Shown here in pieces: positions 1 through 9,956 of a stretch of DNA of 64,000 nucleotides. Made by a program: the position numbers and the translations under genes. This DNA comes from an uncultured Aliiroseovarius sp. (GTDB lineage: Bacteria > Pseudomonadota > Alphaproteobacteria > Rhodobacterales > Rhodobacteraceae): contig NZ_CANMFT010000005.1 of assembly GCF_947497285.1 (NCBI RefSeq), positions 62,001 to 126,000 of the forward strand, written 5' to 3'. The notes under the pieces are model-generated. The model was not told where the DNA came from, searched no databases, and was given only the letters and a program-made list of their open reading frames with translations. Position 1 is the stretch's first letter; each line of letters begins with the position of its first letter.

Positions 1-2
1 CG

Positions 3-788
3 AAGGCGGGGCAGGGGTCGATTCACTTGCCTTTCCTGCTTGGTGGCGCGGTGTCACCCCTAACCATGGCGGGATCGGCGGCGCAGTGTTTGGCCGAAAG
101 CATGGTGTCTTGCGCAATCGCCCAGCTTGAACGCCCCGGCGCGCCAGTGGTCTTGGCAAGTTTCCTAAGCTCCATGTCATTGCGATCCGGCTCGCCCACA
201 TTTGGCACGTCCGAGGCAGCGGTGGGCAGTCTGGTCTTTGGCCAACTTGCGCGCCGTCTGAACCTGCCCCTACGCTGTGCAGGCAACTTCTCGACCTCGA
301 AACTGCCGGATGCGCAGGCGATGCAGCAAGCCATGATGTCGATGATGTCGGCCATCCATTGCGGCGCGAATTACCTGCTGCATTCAGCAGGGTTCCTCGA
401 TGGGCTTCTGTCGATGTCTTACGAGAAATTCATGCTCGACCTCGATCTGTGCGGCGCGCTTCATTCCTATCTGGACGGGGTGGCGGTGAACGAGGATACT
501 TTGGGCTTCGACGCGCTGGCCGAAAAGGGGCCGGGCGAGCATCTGTTCTCAACCGCCCACACGATGCGCCACTACAAAACCGCCTATTACGACAGTGCCT
601 TGGACGACCATCAACCATGGGAAACGTGGGATGAGCAGGGCGAGGTTGATATGGCCGCTCGTGCCAATTTGCGCTGGAAGGCCCAACTGGCGGCCTATGA
701 GGCGCCGCCCATCGACGCCGCCGTTGACGATGCCCTGAAAGAATTCATAGCCCGCAAAAAAGCGTCCATGGACGATGCTTGGTATTGA
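3..788 (+). CDS. MttB-superfamily (trimethylamine/betaine-type) methyltransferase, C-terminal part; open to window edge
   Basis: ORF is open upstream of the listed start (no in-frame stop from base 3). Motifs such as KLPDAQAMQQAMMSMMSAIHCGANYLLHSAGFLDGLLSMSYEKFMLDLDLCG resemble the MttB family C-terminal half. No in-frame amber codon in the visible part. Confidence 0.8.
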   Translation, partial: KAGQGSIHLPFLLGGAVSPLTMAGSAAQCLAESMVSCAIAQLERPGAPVVLASFLSSMSLRSGSPTFGTSEAAVGSLVFGQLARRLNLPLRCAGNFSTSKLPDAQAMQQAMMSMMSAIHCGANYLLHSAGFLDGLLSMSYEKFMLDLDLCGALHSYLDGVAVNEDTLGFDALAEKGPGEHLFSTAHTMRHYKTAYYDSALDDHQPWETWDEQGEVDMAARANLRWKAQLAAYEAPPIDAAVDDALKEFIARKKASMDDAWY

Positions 789-812
789 TGCTTGGTTTTA
801 AGGAAGACGACC

Positions 813-2855
813 ATGTCCACTGATCCCCTTTTGCAGCCCTATCAACTGGGACACCTGACCCTTCGCAACCGGATCATGACCACCAGCCATGAACCGGCCT
901 ATCCCGAAGATGGAATGCCCAAGGAGCGCTATGCGGCTTATCACGCAGAACGGGCCAAGGCTGGCGTCGCGATGGCGATGACGGCAGGGTCGGCCGCGGT
1001 GTCGAAGGACAGCCCACCCGTGTTCAACAACATCCTCGCCTATAAGGATGAGGTCGTTCCGTGGATCAGAAATCTTACCGATGCTGTCCATGAACATGGC
1101 GCGGCCTGCATGATCCAGCTGACCCATCTTGGGCGGCGCACGGGTTGGAACAAAGGCGACTGGTTGCCGCCGGTCTGTTCTACGCCACACCGTGAACCGG
1201 CCCACCGCGCTTTTCCAAAATTGGCAGAGGACTGGGATATCACCCGTATCATTTCCGATTTTGCCGACGCGGCTGAGCGGATGAAAGAGGGTGGCATGGA
1301 TGGGGTCGAGATTATGACCCATGGGCATCTGCTGGATCAGTTCATTTCGCCCCTGACCAATCGTCTCGATGGACCCTACGGCGGTGATCTGACAGGGCGG
1401 ATGCGACTGACGATGGACATCATTGATGCCGTGCGTGGACGCGTCGGCAATGAATTTATCCTCGGCGTGCGTTTTGCCCCGGACGAAGCTCAGGACGGTG
1501 GCATTGACCCGGAAATGGGCATGGAGATTGCCAAGATGCTGCGCGATAGCGGGCAGGTGGATTATCTGAACATCAACCGCGGGCGCATTCATACGGACCC
1601 GGCGATGACAGATATGATCCCCATTCAGGGCGCGCCCTCGTCGCCGCACCTGGATTTTGCCGGGCGGGTGCGTGCCGAAATCGGCATGCCCACTTTTCAC
1701 GCCGCCCGTATCCCTGACGTGGCAACGGCGCGTCATGCAATTTCCTCGGGCCAACTCGACATGGTGGGCATGACGCGCGCGCACATGGCTGACCCCCATA
1801 TCGTGCAGAAGATCATCGAAGGGCGCGAGGATGACATTCGCCCCTGTGTCGGCGCGACCTACTGTCTGGACCGTATCTATCAGGCGGGCGATGCGTTGTG
1901 CATCCACAATGCCGCCACCGGGCGCGAATTGACGATGCCGCATGTGGTCGAAGCGGCCCCCGAGAACCGTAGAGTCGTGATCGTCGGCGCTGGGCCTGCC
2001 GGTTTGGAGGCCGCCCGCGTGGCCGCCGAGCGTGGGCATGATGTGACCGTCTTTGAGGCGCAACCCAACCCCGGTGGGCAGGTGCGCCTGACCGCCCAAA
2101 CCCCGCGCCGGCGCGAGATGATCGGGATCATCGACTGGCGCATGGCGCAATGTGCCGCGCGGGATGTGACGTTTCATTTCAACACATGGGCCGAAGCCGA
2201 AAATGTGACTGCGCTAAACCCAGACGTGGTGATTGTCGCCACCGGCGGTCTGCCGAACCTTGAGCTGTTTGAAAGCAAGGGCGATCAGGACTTGGCTGTC
2301 AGCGCGTGGGACGTGATCGCGGGCGACGTGAAATGTGCGGGCGATGTGCTGATCTATGACGAAAGCGGGGACCACCCCGCACTGCAAGCCGCCGAAATTG
2401 CCGCCGAGGCTGGGGCGCAGGTCGAGGTCATGACACCCGACCGCGTCTTCGCCCCTGACATCATGGCGATGAACTTGGTGCCCTACATGCGGTCGCTCCA
2501 ACCCAAAGGCGTGCGGTTCACCGTGACCGAGCGGCTGCTGGACATCGCACGAGATGGCAACCGCCTGCGTGTGACCCTTGGCACGGACTATTCAGATTAC
2601 ACCCGCGAAGCGACCTATGATCAGGTGGTGGTCAACTACGGCACGTTGCCGATGGCGGACCTTTATTTTGATCTGAAAGAGACGTCCGTGAACCGTGGCG
2701 AAGTGGATCAGGCCGCCCTGATCGAGGGTCGCCCGCAGTCGATCCGCACCAATCCAGACGGCGCGTTTCAGCTTTTCCGGATCGGTGATGCGGTATCTGC
2801 GCGCAACACCCATGCGGCGATCTATGACGCGCTACGGTTGGTCAAGGATATCTAA
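813..2855 (+). CDS. OYE-family NADH:flavin oxidoreductase with C-terminal FAD/NAD(P)-binding domain (dimethylamine dehydrogenase / N-methylproline demethylase-like)
   Basis: N-terminal OYE barrel (LLQPYQLGHLTLRNRIMTTSHEPAY), Cys cluster region (CVGATYCLDRIYQAGDALCIHN), then GAGPAGLEAARVAAERGHDVTVFEA Rossmann motif. ATG at 813 preferred over upstream 792. Confidence 0.82.
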   Translation: MSTDPLLQPYQLGHLTLRNRIMTTSHEPAYPEDGMPKERYAAYHAERAKAGVAMAMTAGSAAVSKDSPPVFNNILAYKDEVVPWIRNLTDAVHEHGAACMIQLTHLGRRTGWNKGDWLPPVCSTPHREPAHRAFPKLAEDWDITRIISDFADAAERMKEGGMDGVEIMTHGHLLDQFISPLTNRLDGPYGGDLTGRMRLTMDIIDAVRGRVGNEFILGVRFAPDEAQDGGIDPEMGMEIAKMLRDSGQVDYLNINRGRIHTDPAMTDMIPIQGAPSSPHLDFAGRVRAEIGMPTFHAARIPDVATARHAISSGQLDMVGMTRAHMADPHIVQKIIEGREDDIRPCVGATYCLDRIYQAGDALCIHNAATGRELTMPHVVEAAPENRRVVIVGAGPAGLEAARVAAERGHDVTVFEAQPNPGGQVRLTAQTPRRREMIGIIDWRMAQCAARDVTFHFNTWAEAENVTALNPDVVIVATGGLPNLELFESKGDQDLAVSAWDVIAGDVKCAGDVLIYDESGDHPALQAAEIAAEAGAQVEVMTPDRVFAPDIMAMNLVPYMRSLQPKGVRFTVTERLLDIARDGNRLRVTLGTDYSDYTREATYDQVVVNYGTLPMADLYFDLKETSVNRGEVDQAALIEGRPQSIRTNPDGAFQLFRIGDAVSARNTHAAIYDALRLVKDI

Positions 2856-2862
2856 GGACGCG

Positions 2863-3192
2863 CTAGCTGCCCTGTTGGACCCGCTCGATATAGGCGCGCA
2901 GTTCGCCCGCCTCGTGCCGCGCATCGCGCAGACCGTCCATGGCAGCGCTCAACTCGGCCTCGGTCTGGTGCAGTTGGTTCGACATCTCTGCTTCGCGCTG
3001 CTGAAGATAGGTTATCGCTTGATCGCGCGTCTCTTCCGCCTCGTGCAGCGCTTGTGCCATCTTGTCCAGTTCGCCCATCTCTGACCCGGAAACCTGTACG
3101 AAGCGGTGGATCAGCCAATGAGCAAACCACCCCAAAACAAAGGCCACGAACAGGATGATGGCGGTCACGATGATAAACTCGGTTCTGTTCAT
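2863..3192 (-). CDS. Hypothetical membrane-anchored coiled-coil protein
   Basis: N-terminal TM helix followed by Glu/Gln/Ala-rich helical segment. Confidence 0.65.
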   Translation of the reverse strand: MNRTEFIIVTAIILFVAFVLGWFAHWLIHRFVQVSGSEMGELDKMAQALHEAEETRDQAITYLQQREAEMSNQLHQTEAELSAAMDGLRDARHEAGELRAYIERVQQGS

Positions 3193-3215
3193 CGGCTTTG
3201 GTCCTTGTGTATCGC

Positions 3216-5342
3216 TCAGCGTTCAGGGCGCGGCTTGGGGCGGGTGTCTTCGTCTTCAGGTGTCAGGGAGGCTGGCCCGGCAAAAGGAGGGCCGCTTGCC
3301 GCGTCGCCTTCGGCGGTGTCGTCTTCCTGTGGTGTTTCAGAGGCATCGGTGTCAGTCGCTGCCGGATCGTCGCTACCGCCGGTCGGGTCAGCCTGCGTGG
3401 CCGGATCCCCCTCGCCTGTTTCGTCCGCAGCGCCCTCAGCTTCAGGATCTTGGGTGTCGTCGGCCTCTAGCAATTTAAACTCGATGCGACGGTTGGCTTC
3501 GCGACCGTCTTCGGTGCCGTTGTCGGCAATGGGATCGTCTTCGCCATAGCCTTTCGCCGTCAAGTTCGTCGTCAGAATGCGCCGGGTCAGAAGCGCGTTC
3601 AGGACGGCCTGTGCCCGGTTCTGCGACAGGGCCTGGTTCATTTCTTCACGACCCTGACTGTCGGTATAGCCTGCAATCTCCATACGCACGTCAGCGCAAT
3701 CTTTCATAATCTCAGCGATCTTGTCGATTGTGCCCGCTGCCGAGGTTTCGATATTCGCAGATCCGGGGGCAAAGGTGATCTTGGCCTCGTTCATGACCGC
3801 GTTGATGTTGGCCGCACATTGCTGAGGGCTGGGCAAGTCGTGACGCGGGTCAAGTTCTTCCTTGTAGACGACATTGACCCGGAAGTTCTCGGACGCCCCC
3901 AGCTTTCCGCTCAGCACACGTGACACCATCGCACTGGCGTCCGGGTCACCGGTCATGCCACGCAGGTCGACGACTTCTGGTTGCACCACTGCGGCGCCGC
4001 TGGACAGCAGTGACAAAGCCTCAAGCGCGGCCAGCACGCGGGTCGGCCAGTCGGCAGGCAAATCCGGGTCCAAACGGGTCGCGGGATACACGTTGGTCGA
4101 TCCGAATCTTGCGCGTGCATAGTTTTCCGCGGCACTTCGCAGGGTTTCATCGGTCAGACGTCCACGCAGCTGCACCGTGCCTTCCGGGCTTTTCGTGGCC
4201 ACGAATTCCGGTGGTCCCTGTCCGTCGCCACTGCCGTCGATCTTTACGGGTTCGGGCAACACGGAGTGCAGCGAATAGAGGTCGGGCAGATCGTTTTCAA
4301 GTTCTCCTACGATCCGGTCGAACGTCGCCTGTGGGGTCGTGTCGGGGGCGACCAGCGTCACATCGGCATCCGAAAAAGTGATCGAGCCGCCTTCAAGCGC
4401 CTTGATCGCGCGAATGCCCAGTTCGACGGCCTCTGGCCAATCTGGCGAGGGAACACCCAAGCCGATGGTGCAGTTCGCACTGCCCTCTAGCCCGGCGTCG
4501 GTCGCCGCCGATACAATCTTTGCGCGCCCCACTGTGTCATGCGCCGAACACGCATCGAAACGCGCGCCTTCTTCGTCGATCAGAAAACGCAGCGTGAAGG
4601 GGGTGATGACCGGGCGCGGGGCCGCGATGTCGATGGCCAGCAGCGCCGATCTGGGTGCCTCGCGCTTAAGCTCCCGTGCCCAGGTCGCCTTTTGTTTTTC
4701 ACTGTCGGCCAACGCCGTAATGGCCACCTTTCCGGCGTCCATCGAAATCTTTGACCGCGGCAGCTTTTCAAGCGCGAACATTGCAAATTCCAGCGCCTCT
4801 GCCCAATTGGCGGGCACCGGGTAGTCCGCGACTTCTAGAAGGTCGGTGACATGGCTGCCGCGTGCGATCTGCTGGACATCTTCGTTCAGGGCTTCGCGGT
4901 CGGTTTGTGCCGGAATGAGACCGATCATCGAAATGCCCGCGTCGTTTCGCAAAATCTCGATGGAAAAGCGGGGCGGCTCGATCGCTTCCGTCGCCGGGAT
5001 CGAGATATTGTCGATCACACGCGCCGCATCGACCACCGAACCTGCAGCAGACAAGGCGCGAAACCTTGCTGCTTCGCTGGGGGCCGTGCCGGACAGCACC
5101 ACCTGCAATCCATCGGATTGCACGCTTGCCCATTCATATCCGTGCAGGATCAGTTGTCCTTCCACCGCGTCTTGCGAGCTCGTTTCAATAGCTGTCACCG
5201 ACAGCGTTGCCGCCAGCAGGGACACCAGGGCTGCAATGGCGAACGAGGCAGGAACCAGAATGATGTGCGAAAGGCGCATGCGTAAGGGCATCCGTTTGCT
5301 TGTTGACTTGTGCTTCTTAGGGCGTGTCTTTGCCCGGTGCAA
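3216..5342 (-). CDS. OmpA-family protein with BON-like repeats and acidic C-terminal tail
   Basis: OmpA-C motif ITFAPGSANIETSAAGTIDKIAEIMKDCADVRMEIAGYTDSQGREEMNQALSQNRAQAVLNAL; N-terminal TM helix; long Asp/Glu/Thr-rich tail. Confidence 0.85.
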   Translation of the reverse strand: MHRAKTRPKKHKSTSKRMPLRMRLSHIILVPASFAIAALVSLLAATLSVTAIETSSQDAVEGQLILHGYEWASVQSDGLQVVLSGTAPSEAARFRALSAAGSVVDAARVIDNISIPATEAIEPPRFSIEILRNDAGISMIGLIPAQTDREALNEDVQQIARGSHVTDLLEVADYPVPANWAEALEFAMFALEKLPRSKISMDAGKVAITALADSEKQKATWARELKREAPRSALLAIDIAAPRPVITPFTLRFLIDEEGARFDACSAHDTVGRAKIVSAATDAGLEGSANCTIGLGVPSPDWPEAVELGIRAIKALEGGSITFSDADVTLVAPDTTPQATFDRIVGELENDLPDLYSLHSVLPEPVKIDGSGDGQGPPEFVATKSPEGTVQLRGRLTDETLRSAAENYARARFGSTNVYPATRLDPDLPADWPTRVLAALEALSLLSSGAAVVQPEVVDLRGMTGDPDASAMVSRVLSGKLGASENFRVNVVYKEELDPRHDLPSPQQCAANINAVMNEAKITFAPGSANIETSAAGTIDKIAEIMKDCADVRMEIAGYTDSQGREEMNQALSQNRAQAVLNALLTRRILTTNLTAKGYGEDDPIADNGTEDGREANRRIEFKLLEADDTQDPEAEGAADETGEGDPATQADPTGGSDDPAATDTDASETPQEDDTAEGDAASGPPFAGPASLTPEDEDTRPKPRPER

Positions 5343-6311
5343 TCACACGAGCAGCGCGATGGCAAGAAATAGCACAGGAATTAGGCCTGCATCGCGGTTG
5401 GATCTAAACAGACGCAGGCAGGTCTCGGAGCTGTCCGTGTCAAGTTGCCTGAGCTGCCACATCAGGTGCCATCCCATAAACCAGACCCCGCCAAGCACCA
5501 CTGCAAGAGAAAGAACGTTTTCACCCGGTGCAAGGGCCAAAATAAAGGCCAATGCAAGCAAGGCAACTGTGGCGATCTGGAAGAAAAGCAGCCACTTACG
5601 GCTGTTGTCACCGAAGAGCCGTGCGGTGGACTTAACCCCGATCAGGGCATCATCCTCGGCGTCTTGGTGTGCATAGATCGTGTCATAAAACAGTGTCCAC
5701 GCGATACCTGCGGCATATAGCACCAAAGCGGGCCAGCCAAGGCTCCCGGTATGTGCGGTCCAAGCCAGCAACGCGCCCCAGTTGAAGGCGATGCCCAGAA
5801 AGACCTGCGGCCACCATGTGAATCGCTTGGCGAAGGGATAGATCGCGACCGGGGCCAGCGACACAATGCCCAGCAAGATGGTTGCGCCGTTGAACGTCAG
5901 TAAAATCCCGAAGGCGATCAATGCCTGCAGGGCCATCCATATCGCAGCCTGTTTTGCGGTGACTTGCCCGGACGGAATGGGCCTGCTGCGGGTGCGTTCG
6001 ACCTGTGCATCAATGTCGCGGTCGGTGATGTCGTTCCACGTGCAACCCGCACCACGCATCAGCCATGCCCCGATGGCGCAGCCCAGTATGATCCACAGAT
6101 CGAACCAGCCGAACCGCCCGGTCGCATTGGCGGCGAGAAGCAGCCCCCACCAGCACGGCAGCAGCAACAGCCAGGTGCCAATGGGCCGGTCCGCGCGACT
6201 GAGGCGCAGGTAAGGGCGGCTCCAACCCGGTGCGCGACGATCGACCCAATTGCCGGTATAGGCATCGGCGACTTGCCCTTTTGGCTCTGGCATATTGGCG
6301 TTTTGGGTCAT
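5343..6311 (-). CDS. ubiA: 4-hydroxybenzoate octaprenyltransferase
   Basis: Prenyltransferase motifs MRGAGCTWNDITDRDIDAQVERTRSRPIPSG and YDTIYAHQDAEDDALIGVKSTA; multiple TM helices. Confidence 0.92.
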   Translation of the reverse strand: MTQNANMPEPKGQVADAYTGNWVDRRAPGWSRPYLRLSRADRPIGTWLLLLPCWWGLLLAANATGRFGWFDLWIILGCAIGAWLMRGAGCTWNDITDRDIDAQVERTRSRPIPSGQVTAKQAAIWMALQALIAFGILLTFNGATILLGIVSLAPVAIYPFAKRFTWWPQVFLGIAFNWGALLAWTAHTGSLGWPALVLYAAGIAWTLFYDTIYAHQDAEDDALIGVKSTARLFGDNSRKWLLFFQIATVALLALAFILALAPGENVLSLAVVLGGVWFMGWHLMWQLRQLDTDSSETCLRLFRSNRDAGLIPVLFLAIALLV

Positions 6312-6322
6312 AGGTTTCCCTC

Positions 6323-7048
6323 ATGAAACAGGCGAAAGTCAGGCTCTATGTAGATCACCCCTTGGCCGAGGGGCAAACCGTTTCGCTGTCACGCGAACAG
6401 GCGCACTACCTTTTTGGGGTGATGCGGTTGGGCGAAGGCGACCTTGTGGCACTGTTTAACGGGCGGGACGGAGAGTTTCCGGCGCAGATCGTCGAGGCTG
6501 GCAAACGCAAGGGTGTTCTGGAATGTCAGACCCAGTCGCGGCCATTGCACATGCCGCCCGATCTGTGGCTGTGCTTTGCGCCGATCAAGAAGGCGCGCAC
6601 CGATTTCATCGTCGAAAAGGCCGCCGAGATGGGGGCGGCGCTGATCCAGCCCATGTCGACCGAATACACCAATTCCGAACGTATCCGCCGTGACCGGCTG
6701 CAGGCCCATGCCATCGAAGCCGCCGAGCAATGCGGTGGCACCTATGTGCCCGACGTGGTCGATCTGATGCGCATGGACAGGCTGTTGGACGCATGGCCAG
6801 ATGATCGCCAGATCATGTTTTGTGACGAAGCGCTTGTGGGTGCGGCCGAGACACTCTCTGCCGCCAGTGGGCACCGCTGGGCCATCTTCATCGGCCCCGA
6901 AGGCGGGTTCTCTGACCGGGAACGGGCGCGCCTGCATGCGATGGAAAACGCCCACCCCGTTAGCCTTGGTCCGCGCATCCTGCGCGCCGATACTGCCGCC
7001 GTGGCGGCCATGACCATGTGGCAGCAGGTGTTGGGAGATTGGTCTTGA
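6323..7048 (+). CDS. rsmE: 16S rRNA (uracil-1498-N3)-methyltransferase
   Basis: RsmE signature IFIGPEGGFSDRER...LGPRILRADTAAVAA. Confidence 0.92.
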   Translation: MKQAKVRLYVDHPLAEGQTVSLSREQAHYLFGVMRLGEGDLVALFNGRDGEFPAQIVEAGKRKGVLECQTQSRPLHMPPDLWLCFAPIKKARTDFIVEKAAEMGAALIQPMSTEYTNSERIRRDRLQAHAIEAAEQCGGTYVPDVVDLMRMDRLLDAWPDDRQIMFCDEALVGAAETLSAASGHRWAIFIGPEGGFSDRERARLHAMENAHPVSLGPRILRADTAAVAAMTMWQQVLGDWS

Positions 7049-7053
7049 TCCGC

Positions 7054-7917
7054 ATGGCGAGGCCTGGTGATGAGGGCGCTATAGATGCGTTCCTGAAGCC
7101 CCATTCGGCAAGCTCCATGTTCTTGCGATCCAACCTTGCGCAATTCGGGCTGGGACTTGGCCCGGATCGGTCCGACGACCCGCGCGCGACAACGTTTTGG
7201 CTGGCCAAGAATGGTGCTATGCGCGCGGTCTTTGGGCTGAGCAACGCCGGGTTTGTGATGGGTCAAGCACCAGACAACGACCCCGATGACTGGATCGCTT
7301 TTCGCGACGCGCTGAAAGGCGCAACGGTGGCAGGCATCACGGGGGCCACGCCTCAGATCAAGACTGCAATAGAGGTTCTGGGGCTACAGAATGCGCCATA
7401 TTCGGTGATGCGCGATGAGCCGCATTACAGGCTGGACCTTCACGATCTTGAAGACCCCGCCAGCAACGCGCGGTTGCGTCCCGCCAAGCCTGACGATCTT
7501 GACCTGCTGGTCGACTGGATCATTGACTATGACACCAGTGTTTTGGGGTCTCCTTTGAACGACGTGACCCGCGCGCGCGCCAGTGCAAATGCGCAGGCGC
7601 ACATGAATTCAGACAGCCATCGTATTCTGGAGGTCGACGGCATGCCCGTCGCGAAGACCGCGTTCAACGCGTCCTTGCCGGACATGGTGCAGATCGGCGG
7701 CGTCTACACGCCCCCGGAACACCGGTCGAAAGGCTATGCCCGAACCGCTGTCGCGCTTCACCTATTGGAAGCGCGCGAACGCGGTGTGAAAACCGCGATC
7801 CTGTTTGCCAGCGGCAAACCCGCCTGCCGTGCCTATGAAGCCATCGGGTTTCAGAGGATCGGAACCTATACGCTTGGCATCCTTACCGAACCACACGTGA
7901 TCGGAGCGACCTCATGA
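7054..7917 (+). CDS. GNAT family N-acetyltransferase
   Basis: C-terminal GNAT-like PPEHRSKGYARTAVALHLLEARERGVKTAILFASGKPACRAYEAIGFQRIG. Start uncertain (7045 TTG or 7054 ATG). Confidence 0.75.
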   Translation: MARPGDEGAIDAFLKPHSASSMFLRSNLAQFGLGLGPDRSDDPRATTFWLAKNGAMRAVFGLSNAGFVMGQAPDNDPDDWIAFRDALKGATVAGITGATPQIKTAIEVLGLQNAPYSVMRDEPHYRLDLHDLEDPASNARLRPAKPDDLDLLVDWIIDYDTSVLGSPLNDVTRARASANAQAHMNSDSHRILEVDGMPVAKTAFNASLPDMVQIGGVYTPPEHRSKGYARTAVALHLLEARERGVKTAILFASGKPACRAYEAIGFQRIGTYTLGILTEPHVIGATS

Positions 7918-8426
7918 GCTTCGTGCGTCCCGAAGCGGGCAAAGCGCTAATCCGCTATCGCGAAGCCATGGTGGGCGGCGCGGTGGTTTTTCTGGGTCTT
8001 TGGTGGGCGATTGGCTCGCTTGGCCTGATCAAGTGGATCGGCCTGACCGTCGCGGCGTTCGGCGCTGCGATCCTGTGGTCAGGCTTGCGTCATGCGCGCA
8101 TCCGTGCGGGCCATGGTGGCGTTGGTGTGGTGCAGGTGGATGAACGACAAATCACCTATCTGGCGCCCGTCGGGGGCGGGTTCGCTTCGCTTGACGATGT
8201 GGGCCGGATCGAGATCGCAAAAGACCGCGCGGGCATGGCTGTTTGGCGCTTTCGCACAGGCAACGAGATTTTGTTCATCCCCGCGCGCGCAGAAGGGGCC
8301 GAGGCGCTGTTTGACGCGCTCACCGCTCTGTCTGGCGCAGACATTGATGCGGCCATCCGTGCCGCCAATACGCCACCCAATGAAACCGTCGTGATCTGGC
8401 AGCGCGCTGTCGTTAAGCTGCATTGA
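7914..8426 (+). CDS. Hypothetical membrane protein
   Basis: Two TM helices near the N-terminus; overlaps the GNAT stop (translational coupling). Confidence 0.65.
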   Translation: MSFVRPEAGKALIRYREAMVGGAVVFLGLWWAIGSLGLIKWIGLTVAAFGAAILWSGLRHARIRAGHGGVGVVQVDERQITYLAPVGGGFASLDDVGRIEIAKDRAGMAVWRFRTGNEILFIPARAEGAEALFDALTALSGADIDAAIRAANTPPNETVVIWQRAVVKLH

Positions 8427-8489
8427 CAGTCCCGGCCCATTGGACCACCACTGAATGACCCTGCAAGGCGCGAACAGTAGGAGACGCCC

Positions 8490-9860
8490 ATGTCCATCCC
8501 TCAGTCCGGCGGCGGACCGATCACCCACCAAGACCAGTTGGCCCAGTATTTGTCAGACGGCTGCAAGCCACGCGATGCGTGGAAGATCGGCACCGAGCAT
8601 GAGAAGTTCGGCTATTGCAAGGACACGCTAAAGCCGCTGCCTTATGACGGGCCGCGGTCGATTCTGGCGATGCTGGAAGGACTGCGCGACCGTTTCAACT
8701 GGACCGAGGTGCGCGAGGCGGGCAACCTGATCGGGCTGGAGCGTGACGGCGCGAATATCAGTCTTGAGCCGGGCGGGCAGTTTGAACTGTCCGGCGCGCC
8801 CTTGGATAGCATCCACCAGACCTGTGACGAGGTGAACGAACACCTGCGCGAAGTGCAGGAGGTCGCGGATGGGATCGGTGCGCGCTTCATCGGCCTTGGC
8901 GCAGCGCCCGACTGGACGCATGAGCAGATGCCGGTGATGCCCAAGGGCCGTTACAAGCTGATGACCGACTACATGGACAAGGTCGGCACGCACGGCAAAC
9001 AGATGATGTATCGGACCTGCACGGTGCAGGTGAACCTCGACTTCGCGAGCGAGGCCGACATGGTGCAGAAATTCCGCGTGGCGTTGGCCTTGCAGCCCGT
9101 TGCCACCGCGCTTTTCGCCAATTCGCCGTTCTTTGAAGGCAAACCCAACGGCCACAAGTCATGGCGGTCGCGCATCTGGCGCGATCTGGACCCGGCCCGC
9201 ACCGGAATGCTGCCCTTCGTGTTCGAAGACGGCATGGGGTTTGAGCGCTATGTGCAATACGCGCTCGATGTGCCAATGTATTTTGTCTACCGCGACGGGC
9301 AGTATATCGACGCGCTGGGCCAGTCCTTCCGTGACTTCATGCAAGGCAAACTGCCCGCGCTGCCCGGCGAGACGCCGACGCTGTCCGATTGGGCTGATCA
9401 CCTCACAACGATCTTCCCTGAAGCTCGTATCAAGCAATACATGGAGATGCGCGGTGCTGATGGTGGCCCGTGGCGTCGTCTCTGCGCGCTGCCGGCGTTC
9501 TGGGTCGGGTTGATGTATGACGCCAGCAGCCTTGATGCGGCTTGGGACTTGGTCAAACACCTTGATGCCGAAACGCGCGAGGGGCTGCGGGTTGCGGCAT
9601 CAATCAAAGGCTTGCAAGGCGAGGCTGGCGGCGTGAAGCTGCACGACCTTGCGCGCGAGGCCGTGAAGATCGCTGAAGCTGGCCTGAAAGCGCGTGCGCG
9701 GGCAGGCAATGCCGGCTTGGTGCCGGACGAAACCCACTTCCTGAACGCCGTTCAGGAGAGTGTCGAGGAAGGCCGGTCCCCCGCGTGTGAATTGCTGGCC
9801 AAATACCATGGCGAGTGGGATGGCGATCTAAGCCGGATTTACGCCGAATACAGTTACTAG
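8490..9860 (+). CDS. gshA: Glutamate-cysteine ligase (class II/plant type)
   Basis: KIGTEHEKFGYCKDTLKPLPYDG, NISLEPGGQFELSGAPLDSIHQT, RTCTVQVNLDF motifs. Confidence 0.92.
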   Translation: MSIPQSGGGPITHQDQLAQYLSDGCKPRDAWKIGTEHEKFGYCKDTLKPLPYDGPRSILAMLEGLRDRFNWTEVREAGNLIGLERDGANISLEPGGQFELSGAPLDSIHQTCDEVNEHLREVQEVADGIGARFIGLGAAPDWTHEQMPVMPKGRYKLMTDYMDKVGTHGKQMMYRTCTVQVNLDFASEADMVQKFRVALALQPVATALFANSPFFEGKPNGHKSWRSRIWRDLDPARTGMLPFVFEDGMGFERYVQYALDVPMYFVYRDGQYIDALGQSFRDFMQGKLPALPGETPTLSDWADHLTTIFPEARIKQYMEMRGADGGPWRRLCALPAFWVGLMYDASSLDAAWDLVKHLDAETREGLRVAASIKGLQGEAGGVKLHDLAREAVKIAEAGLKARARAGNAGLVPDETHFLNAVQESVEEGRSPACELLAKYHGEWDGDLSRIYAEYSY

Positions 9861-9956
9861 AGGCAGCTACGTGCTGGGTGGCGCGGGATGATGGACGACT
9901 GCTGAGCGGACAATGCACGCTTTCGTTGAGAAATTTCTTGTTTTAGTATTTCCGCC

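Noticed and set aside
3-788. Pyrrolysine-type MttB with in-frame UAG
   Set aside because: No in-frame TAG in the visible part; consistent with a non-pyrrolysine homologue, though the N-terminal half is outside the window.
798-2177. 459-aa minus-strand ORF
   Set aside because: Antisense to the OYE oxidoreductase; Arg/His-rich composition typical of antisense ORFs in GC-rich genes.
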